DNA from: Antrodiella citrinella
Lineage: Eukaryota; Basidiomycota; Agaricomycetes; Polyporales; Steccherinaceae
Direction of reading: 5' to 3'
Assembly: GCA_004802725.1 (NCBI GenBank)
Contig: SGPM01000346.1
Coordinates: 1-28,389, forward strand
Length of the DNA stretch: 28,389 nt
Below are positions 21,209 to 28,389 of the stretch, piece by piece (the stretch's first letter is position 1; every line of letters starts with the position of its first letter). A program made the translations under genes and the position numbers. Under the pieces are notes generated by a model, which searched no databases, had not been told where the DNA came from, and saw nothing but the letters and a program-made list of their open reading frames with translations.

Positions 21209-21672
21209 TTCAGAAAAGCATGGATGGTTCGGGTTGTGGATATATGTGGATATGGATCAAGATAGTGGTTTGTTAGAGGTACGAGTCTCATTAAACGCTT
21301 TCTCCCTCTCTCCCTCTCATTGTATATCAAGTTATTCACCTTGTTGACTATGCATGCATCGTTTTTTGCTCTGGAATCATTGTAGCGTGCTGGTGTCTCG
21401 AAAATCTGCAATCTGAGAGACCTACTCTCGGCATCCAGATGTGACATGCTGTTATATGACGACGGTTGCGGAGCAACGCTGTAATCCGAAAATCTTCCTG
21501 CCTGTATGCGACTGACTTGTCCATGTCGCGCTGCGGCCACTCCTCGGTCTTCCCTCGTTCCGGACGGGTTGCGAAGCGAGATCTGAAGTATGCTCCGCGC
21601 TTTCCCTTTCATCTTGTTCATTGTGCCGCGAGTCTCTCGCAGTAGCAGATAGATTCAACGTAGTGGAAGGGG
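21209..21672. other. intergenic region between convergent genes
   Basis: Contains the F-box 3' flank and the 3' flank of the small minus-strand gene. A 211-codon open frame on the minus strand runs across the F-box exon 2 (20986-21621); it looks like a shadow and I do not call it. Confidence 0.45.
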
Positions 21673-21912
21673 TCACAGTGGGTTTCGTATGGTAGTCGAC
21701 CTCTGAATAGTAACCAGAATCTGTTGCAACAGGGTACACATAGTGAGGAAGGATCCAGACATGCTAAAAATCTTGTCAGCTTTGGGATACGATGCCGCTG
21801 GAAGACGGATCGCTCACTCTGGTAGCTCAGGCTGTCCCTTCGATGGCTTAGAGCCTCCTGCGGCAGGAGGTCGCTGGGTTGACATGGAGGTGGGCGATGC
21901 GCTCCAAGTCAT
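21673..21912 (-). CDS. small two-exon gene, unknown function
   Basis: Exon 1, 21818-21912, and exon 2, 21673-21763, join through a 54-nt GT-AG intron with GTGAGC donor, GCTGAC branch site and TTTTTAG acceptor, giving about 61 aa. A second in-frame ATG at 21885 is in better context. The first half is Pro/Gly/Ser-rich (PPAAGGSKPSKGQPELPE); the second has a moderately hydrophobic stretch (FLTMCTLLQQILVTI) that could be a membrane helix. A TATAAATAG at 22156-22164 on the same strand supports transcription. I do not recognise it, and the 3' end could be spliced further. Confidence 0.4.
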
Positions 21913-22155
21913 CTAATATGCGTTGTACAGGTGTTGACGAAAAAAAGTACTTAGCTCTAGTGTAGCACACCGCCAATGTCATCGATTCATATGTGTTCGC
22001 TATCTAAAAGGAGGCATTCGTCGATACCAGCCGAACCACCATGATACGGGGAACAAGAAGAATCTTTAAAATGTATATTACCCAGACCACAGGCATCGCG
22101 CCAACATCAGCCTAATAGTAGCTCGTGCCAGTGCAGGAAAGCGGTACAGGGCGAG

Positions 22156-22344
22156 CTATTTATAGATGAACACGCACGTGAGATTTTGTTTACGCGCCTG
22201 TCACGTGTAGGTCGCGACCGTCGCGTTTGTCCAAATAAGGGTCGTGGTGGACCCAATATGGAAGGTTTTGAAGTTCACTTCACGTCAAAACGGCCTCAGA
22301 AGAGGCTTGCATTTGATTCTCCGATGGACAAAGCGTATATATAG
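22156..22344. promoter_or_regulatory. compact divergent promoter with two TATA boxes and two CACGTG sites
   Basis: TATAAATAG points left (minus strand, 22156-22164) and TATATATAG points right (22336-22344), about 180 nt apart. Between them lie two CACGTG E-boxes (22175-22180 and 22202-22207), the bHLH binding core, close to a TCGCGACCGTCGCG stretch. This suggests shared control of the small minus-strand gene and the plus-strand transcript. Confidence 0.55.
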
Positions 22345-23300
22345 GGAGTCATTTCGACCCTTCATCGTCAGACCTCTCTTCCTCTTCCCTCCTCTTCTGG
22401 TTTCCTCCGCTCGATTCTGGTTCAGCCATCCCTTCGCTTACCATCCCGACCCCGAGTCCCGACGCTGTGAGTACTGTATAACCCGCTGTGCCTCCGAGTG
22501 TATACTGACAATATTTTTCTAGTCCAACAGTAGGTCGTTTCCTTCGGGTCAACTTGAACCCTCTTCAACTTCGACCCTCTTCAAACAATCTTCTCGTACT
22601 CGCTTTCAACACCCTTTCGTTTTCGTTCTCTCTCTCTGAACTCTCTCTCTCTGAACCCCTCCAAGGGTACCGTTAACCCCAACGCCTCTCGCGCTTTCCT
22701 CCCATCGGGGTTATGACTACCAACTCCAGGCGTTGTCTGCCCATCGCAGCATCGGCTCCGTACTATTTGCCCAAAGTTGCGTCCGCCTGATTGGCTCGCG
22801 TGTGGTGGCGACCACCTGCACCGAGTCCAGGCATTGATTGCGCGTGCGGCGTCCATTTTACACTCTTGACTTCCTCCTGAGGGGGCCGAGAGGGGGGGTT
22901 CGACGGTACTGGCAATTCGCCTGTTTTTCTCGTTTCTCGGCTATCGCGACCCAATACCATTCAACCATGACGCGCGGGGACCCGGGATACTTCAAATGGA
23001 GAGGATGGCTTGCACAGGTGCGTCCCCCTTTTTCCTTGAGGGAGGGCGAGCGCGGTCCGAGAAATCGGGTGGTGCTTGGTCCTGGCGCAGACCTTTCCGT
23101 GGTCCTCAGGATAAGTACCTGGTGGGTGCGAGGGGCGTCAGCCTCGTGCACCAGCCAGGGAAACCAACATGCGCCTGAATTTCGTCGACGTTGTAGTGTT
23201 GTTATCTGCGTTGTATTAGCGTAATAGACCAATATATGATGAGTTGCTGCCGCTTTGCAAAAGGTCGCCGTATTAGGACCTGTGTCATGATCGTAATACA
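22345..23300 (+). other. unidentified plus-strand transcript unit, no clear protein
   Basis: Downstream of the TATA box lies a CT-rich, ATG-free leader with a typical intron, 22467-22522 (GTGAGT donor, ATACTGAC branch site, TTTCTAG acceptor, 56 nt), then more CT-rich DNA with tandem tracts near 22627-22660. The first ATG (22713) opens only 25 codons. An ATG at 22967 opens MTRGDPGYFKWRGWLAQ up to a GTGCGT donor at 23018, and a CTCAG acceptor about 90 nt on would extend it by about 20 codons to a stop. It could be a long-leader gene, a microprotein or a non-coding RNA. Confidence 0.35.
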
Positions 23301-23400
23301 TGGCTTGAGTGATGGCTAGATATATCCGAGATGTGTAACAGACCGCGAACATAGTAGATGAGCACAAGTTACTTTTTCTGCCAACTGTGGGGCCTCTACA

Positions 23401-26194
23401 TTACGTTTCCCTTCGTCGAAACACCGCCAGCTCCTGCAAAGCACTCCTTGAAATAGCAGATACGCCGCGCGCATATATATGTGAGGTGTACACGAGCTCG
23501 TCGTATATGATGGCAGGCACTTTCTTGTCGCACAGCGAGGACGAGGGGTGGATCTTGATCGTCTATGTCCGGAACTCAATGTGAGCACAGAGGGGGAAAG
23601 AAAGAGGGATAAACGACAGACCTCGGGGCCCATGATCTGTTTGTACGAGCCGTCTGCTTGCAAGAACGCGGCCTGATTTACCAAGCCTGCCAACATGCTC
23701 TGCAAAATCGCCTCGTCACCGCCCTGCTTCTGCTCCCCGACACTGTCTCGCCAATCCAGCTGAAACCGCTCACACACCCCACGCAGCTGCGACCTGATCT
23801 CCAATGCCTCGTTCAAACACCTCTCGTTCAGGAACTGCGCCTTACACCATTCTTTCCGCTCTTTCCCCTTGACCTGCTCTTTGACTTCTTCGTATGCTCG
23901 AAGAACGTTGAGAAGCGTGACGTGGTCTCCGCTTCCCGCGCGAAACTTTCGTCTGCTCTCCGCTGCTTCTTCCCGATTCGACGTGGTGTCGACGTAGAGT
24001 TTGGAGGAGGTGGAGAGCACGGAGAGGAGCGATATCACGTCGGACGGACACGAGTGCGAGAACGAAGCAAGTAGGGCACGGGCGTAAGACGGTTCAAGTG
24101 GGAAGTGTGCCATTTGGCGGCCCAGCGGCGTTAGGGACTTCGTATCGTCCAGTGCGCCGAGGAGGTAGAGTGTACTCAATGCTGAAGCAACTGCAATGGA
24201 ATGCTACCACATCAGAGCGAGGAAGGAATACAGAGCAAAAGACCTACTTGAGTCAGGGTCTGGCTTGTCGATGAACTCAAGCGTCTCAAGGTCTTGTCCT
24301 AAGCACTTGAGTTGCAAAAGGCTAGACGTGAGCGTGACACGACGGATTTCTGGCTCTGCAGACAGAGGCATAGAATGATATGCGTCTTCGGTAAAGAGAC
24401 GGAAACAGAAGCCTGGGCCCTGGAGTGATGTTATATAAAGTCTCCAGAACGAATTAAGAGCACACACCTCACGACCTGCTCGACCTGCTCGTTGCATAGC
24501 GGAAGACTGAGTAATGTCTTTCGTCAACAGTGTATCAAACCCTACACGCACGAGCTGACATCAGCTTTGGTCCTCTCTAGACAGAGGTCTCACGTACCTG
24601 TCCCTGAGTCTCTGCTGAGGTATCTCTTCTCTTTGCATTTCCCTGTGTCGATCACATACTTGATCCCAGGTATCGTGATGGAGGTCTCTGCTATGTTCGT
24701 CGCGAGGATGCATTTTCGCATCCCATGTGGTGCGGGAAGGAAGATAGCGGATTGCTGCGACGGAGGCAGTGCTGCATACATCGGGTATATCGCCACCTGA
24801 ACAAGGACAAGTAAGGTCCCGGTTGTAAGAGAGAAAAAGATATGTAACGCACGCCTGGCGTCTGGGCTGGTAATCGTTTAGCGAATAGTTGGATAGTCTT
24901 CTCTAAATTCTCGATATCTTCTTGACCTGCAGCGTGTCGAATACGATATAAGCAAAACTAACGGTGACAAGGGACAGACGAGCTGGGTTTGCTCACCTGG
25001 CAGAAAGATCAGGACGTCTCCTGGAGTCTGGTCTATGTGTATCTGGAAGAATGTACGCATAGCAGAATCGACATAGTCTGCTTGGCTAGTTGCTGTGTGG
25101 TATATAGTTACAGGATGTTGGCGACCTTGAACATACAAGACCTTCGCACTGTCAACGCGAACAATTTTCGGTCAGTTGAAACCCATGACGAACCATTTAC
25201 TGAGGTACGCACTTTCCATAATATTTGCTGAATTTCTCCGCGTCCAGTGTAGCACTCATAATCACCACCTTCAATGGGTTCCTCCTCTCCACTCGCGCCT
25301 TCTCCTTCCCTGTTCTAGAGCTTCTACTTCCCTCAGGGTCCCCGTTTCTCTTCTTCTGGATCGTCTTCAAATTTGCGAGCAGCAGGTCCGTCCTTAATGT
25401 CCGCTCGTGTGCTTCATCGATGATAATCACACTATACTTCGATAGCGCCTCGTCCGAAAGTAGCTCTCGAACGAGCATGCCGTCTGTGACATACTTGATA
25501 CGGGTCGAGGAGGAGGATGCTTCGTCGAAACGCACAGAGTAGCCAACAAGTGAGCCTAATGCTACACCTTGTTCCGTGGCTACGCGAGTTGCAAGTGATG
25601 TCGCAGCGACTTTCCGAGGCTGGGTGACGGCAATCATACCGTCCCCTGCAATGCCAGCTTCTAGTAGGTACTGAGGTATTTCTGCGCGACATAATGAGTG
25701 GGAAGCAGGACGAAGATTTTGGAGAAATACGTACGTGTCGTCTTACCAGATCCTGTCTCGCCGACAAGGACTGTAACATCGTTCTCTCGTATCTCGCGAA
25801 TGAGAGCGTCCCTGCCTGTGTTCCAACAACGTCTCAGCGAAAAGTAAGAATACTGATGAAGCAGCGACGCACCTTGAGCAATGGGTAACCGTTCCCTCTG
25901 CTCCTTCATAGACAAAGTCGGCTTTGACCCTTCTGCAATCGGACCACTGTGTGTTCTCATTTTCTTCCTGGCCGAGCGGGGACTAGCTATCGTTCTCTGT
26001 CCTTTCTTAGGAGATGGGGAAGCTAACAGCGACGAGTCCTCTTCTTCGGGGTCCATCCAGCGCCGCTTACTGGGTCCCGCGGATGCATGTCCGTTGCTGC
26101 CATATGCATGCCTGGACTTCGAGTTGTGGTACGGCGATGAGGTGGAACTCGGATGAAAATGTGATGAGCCTTTCAGGGCGGCGATTTTGGCCAT
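23401..26194 (-). CDS. DHX33: DEAH-box RNA helicase, DHX33-like
   Basis: ATP-dependent RNA helicase; DHX33 acts in the nucleolus in rRNA transcription and ribosome production. Ten exons: 25873-26194, 25735-25815, 25213-25681, 24997-25148, 24853-24926, 24598-24796, 24468-24541, 24248-24419, 23622-24190, 23401-23562; introns 48-70 nt; 757 aa. A basic Ser-rich N-terminus (~100 aa) has possible nuclear signals (KRR, RKKMR). Motifs: Walker A GETGSGKTT (126-134), TQPRKVAA, DEAH (223-226), SATLD, FLPGQEDIE, NIAETSIT, QRAGRAGRE. Then comes the HA2 region (PLGRQMAHFPLEP) and an OB-fold C-terminus (IHPSSSL, IIYDELVYT). The match is closer to DHX33 than DHX35 through GYSVRFD, KYVTDGML and VLYVQGRQHP. 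The symbol is a family guess, not a verified orthologue. Confidence 0.93.
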
Positions 26195-27050
26195 GGTCGT
26201 ACAGATGACTTCGCAGAATGGGTGTTCAGTGAGTGAAAATGTTCTGTGTATGAGAAATTCATAAGTAGCTTGGAAGGAGCAAGATTGATACGGTTCAAAA
26301 CTTGTGCGGAATGGGGAAAAAATGAAATTGTCTGTTCAAGTTCACGCGTGTATTGATTGCCGATCGATCCTTCCGGAAGAGCTGTAAATCTAATCGCATC
26401 TTCCCATCAGGAAAAGTGCCACGTCCATTATAAGCCCTTGTAAGCTAATATAATCTCTGCAATGTGTTACAAGGTTGGCAATAGGTTACAGAGACCTAGA
26501 GCTTCATTATAAGAGCTTACAATGTCCGCAATGTATTGTAACAGTCCGTCATTGTGACCAGCTCTGGTAAGACATTCTCGACAATGTAAGGGATTCTGCA
26601 CCTTGTATGTCCTCAAGCTTCGAGCCGTGGCTGCCGCGCCATCGGATATACAATATTCACTGCTGCTGCTGATCAGACTCATCACATACACATATACAAA
26701 AGACCGAGAATGTCATAGAATTCTGCAGGGTACGAGCAGTATATTGTATTGAGCAATATTCATCCGCGTCTATAAGCAAGGCAGCACGAGCGAGAAGCGA
26801 CTGGCGAGAAGTACAAGAAGGGCACAATACAACTCAGATATGGTGTAAAGGAAGACCGAGGACGAATTAGCTTGAAGGAGCAAGCACAAGGGTGTGGACG
26901 ACTTGGAGGGCGCGGATGTACAATGGACCGCTGGAAGCACAACGAGAGGAAGCCCATGAATGAGGCAGCAAAAGATGAAAAGTTCCTGAGAAAACACGAC
27001 GTCAGCACATTTAAACAAGATGCAAACAAAAACTTTGAACTTATGAGTCG
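26195..27050. other. intergenic region upstream of the helicase gene
   Basis: Holds the helicase promoter. 26425-26600 is AT-rich with repeated ACAATG/CATTGT words, two CATTATAAG copies and a TTGTAAGCT/AGCTTACAA inverted pair, perhaps a decayed element. Overlapping open frames on both strands in 26760-27108 have no supported gene; one minus-strand frame is strongly hydrophobic but lacks splice and motif support. Confidence 0.4.
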
Positions 27051-27504
27051 TCATTTGACTTCGGAGTCTGTGAACGCGAGTCGTTCGCTGCCAGTTTCGG
27101 CGTCGTGACGCGCAGCCACTCTCTGCACGTCAACGGACTGCTGGGTCTCAGCGTCATTCATGACAGAGAAAGCTGCAGTGAGTCAACTGCCAATGATGTT
27201 GTTGAGAATGGTACTTACCATTCTGGCAGTATCCTACCACTTGAGATGTCGTGAGGAGGGTTTGATTCCGGACTATCATTTGAGTATATGCAGGTGAGTA
27301 CACACACACAAAACAGAGGAATCGACATACGAGACACAGAGACACATGCGTCGTCATTAATCGACATCACCAGTGACTACGCATCCTTGACTCGGATTCA
27401 AGTTCAGATGTGATCAGAGCGCATATATGCGGCATGACAAATGAAGGACTCACAAGTCGTGGAGTCCGGAAGAACCTTGTAGACGATCAAGACGATGAAT
27501 TTGT
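27051..27504 (-). CDS. 3' exons of an unidentified minus-strand gene
   Basis: Exons 27454-27504, 27219-27272 and 27051-27172 join in phase through a 181-nt and a 46-nt GT-AG intron (donors GTGAGT and GTAAGT), ending in TGA at 27053-27051. The first encodes a hydrophobic stretch (KFIVLIVYKVLPDSTT), the second FRNQTLLTTSQVVGYCQN, the third a charged C-terminus rich in Glu, Asp and Arg. Upstream, ATG-initiated exon-like sequence near 27700 (MRTAHPLASSISLRV, GTGAGT donor) may be the 5' end, but I could not join it in phase with confidence. Family unknown; possibly a small membrane protein. Confidence 0.4.
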
Positions 27505-28299
27505 CTAGGCCGAATCATAAGGATCGCTCGGCAGGGAAGTTGAGTGGACGGACACGGGCAGATATAGAACACAGTTGGAACCGTGTGCAGACGGGCCCAG
27601 TCATTCCTCGAAGTCAGATCTCAGATGTAAGGAATCACTCACATCCCCGAGTTCTGTTCCACCCTCAAACTAATGCTCGATGCAAGCGGATGCGCAGTCC
27701 TCATGCGGTCTTTCTTGAATACGTCGGCTGCGTTGATATGCTAGCGATTGCTAATGCAGCGGGGGAAACCGAGTCGGGGTCACTGAGCGAGAAAGCAGTA
27801 GGAGGGAATGAGAAGGTGATGATGGTATGGGTTCAAGATGGGGACGTCAAGAGGAACGTCGGCGCTGTGTCTTAAAACGAGTGACGGTGCATGACATCAT
27901 GGGCTTGCCACACGCGCGTCGCCGCCGTCGCGTTTGGGGACATTCGTTTCCTGCGACCGTTGGGATGCCTTGTCGAATCCGTATTGATTCCTCGCCAAGA
28001 GCTGCGCACGAAGTGAAGATTTCTGTGGCGGGAGTGGGCACAGTGCTATGTTTGCACGAGGACCTATTATATGTGAACGTATGTTGAAACAACCTAGCGC
28101 CATAGTTGTGGAACACTATATGGCGAAGCCAGAATGTCGAGACATTGTATTGCATGGCATGCCTCGGAATTCTCCGGGCCCGTTGTAGGCGCCGCAATAC
28201 CTTACAACAGGCCTGCACTTTTCCTGATGCCTTTCCTCGAGGACAGCAACAAGAATACAGCATCTACAGTACAACATATGTTCTTTGCAATACCAATGA
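27505..28299. other. intergenic or possible upstream exons, not resolved
   Basis: May contain 5' exons of the gene above (candidate ATG near 27700) and the 3' flank of the gene entering from the right. A 138-codon minus-strand frame at 27847-28263 has a Cys/Arg-rich composition and no recognisable motif; I do not call it. Confidence 0.35.
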
Positions 28300-28389
28300 C
28301 TAGCTTCCCTCTGACTTCGCAACCTCTACTGCCGCCTCGACAACTTCACCGCCGTCTTCACCTTCTCCTGCCTTCGCGTTCTTGCCCTT
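28300..28389 (-). CDS. C-terminal end of an unidentified gene, cut by the window edge
   Basis: A minus-strand frame enters at the right edge and runs 29 codons to a TAG at 28302-28300. The tail is low complexity, rich in Ala, Glu, Lys, Gly and Val (EGEDGGEVVEAAVEVAKSEG). Such charged ends are common on nuclear and ribosome-associated proteins. The other two minus frames carry stops sooner. There is too little to identify a family. Confidence 0.5.
   Translation of the reverse strand, partial: KGKNAKAGEGEDGGEVVEAAVEVAKSEGS

Noticed and set aside
20986..21621. A 211-codon minus-strand open frame
   Set aside because: It overlaps F-box exon 2 in antisense, has no recognisable motif, and its right part overlaps intergenic DNA with a different composition.
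21828..21890. tRNA-Ala-like element with a perfect hairpin CCTCCTG-CGG-CAGGAGG
   Set aside because: The segment is better explained as coding exon 1 of the small minus-strand gene (Pro-Ala-Ala-Gly-Gly codons), and acceptor and T arms do not pair.
27847..28263. A 138-codon minus-strand open frame
   Set aside because: Composition is Cys- and Arg-rich without any motif or splice support, and it spans what looks like promoter DNA.
1..28389. CRISPR array, insertion sequence, bacterial operon or complete transposon
   Set aside because: The window is spliced nuclear fungal DNA; I saw no direct-repeat arrays with spacers, no transposase or reverse transcriptase motifs and no long terminal repeats.

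Overview
The window is nuclear DNA of a filamentous basidiomycete, most likely an Agaricomycete. Evidence: genes broken by many short GT-AG introns (mostly 46-76 nt), pyrimidine-rich leaders, and a typical Agaricomycete gene set (fungalysin M36, questin-oxidase-like, DUF7704, DUF7770-like, APH-type kinase-like paralogues, F-box). There are no prokaryotic operons and no recognisable transposon. Gene models were built by hand: each intron was placed so that the frame closes and the protein matches its family. Exon coordinates are in the entries.

Layout, left to right: a possible partial gene (1-242, -); an empty repeat-bearing stretch; a seven-exon tafazzin (1926-3231, +); a DUF7770-like gene (3888-4583, -); two APH-like kinase paralogues transcribed away from each other (5181-6277, - and 8124-9229, +), with a decayed gene and an intron-containing tRNA-Met between them; a secreted fungalysin metalloprotease (9527-12275, -); a second, near-identical tRNA-Met; an S9 prolyl-oligopeptidase-type serine peptidase (13117-15408, -); a small DUF7704 membrane protein (16049-16625, +); a questin-oxidase-like enzyme (17648-19462, +); an F-box protein (20134-21208, +); a small uncharacterised gene (21673-21912, -) sharing a two-TATA divergent promoter with an unidentified plus-strand transcript; a ten-exon DEAH-box RNA helicase close to DHX33 (23401-26194, -); unidentified minus-strand exons (27051-27504); and the C-terminal end of a gene running off the right edge (28300-28389, -).

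The genes do not form one pathway. Tafazzin (cardiolipin remodelling) and the DHX33-like helicase (ribosome biogenesis or RNA metabolism) are housekeeping. The M36 and S9 peptidases are adjacent on one strand but act in different compartments: M36 is predicted secreted, S9 has no signal peptide. The questin-oxidase-like gene has no polyketide synthase or other secondary-metabolism partner in the window. I found no convincing undescribed multi-gene system. The items most worth a second look are the divergent kinase pair with a relic gene and tRNA between its members, the twin spliced tRNA-Met genes, a 19-nt exon carrying the catalytic His of tafazzin, a GC-AG intron in the S9 gene, and the divergent promoter with its small unannotated gene.
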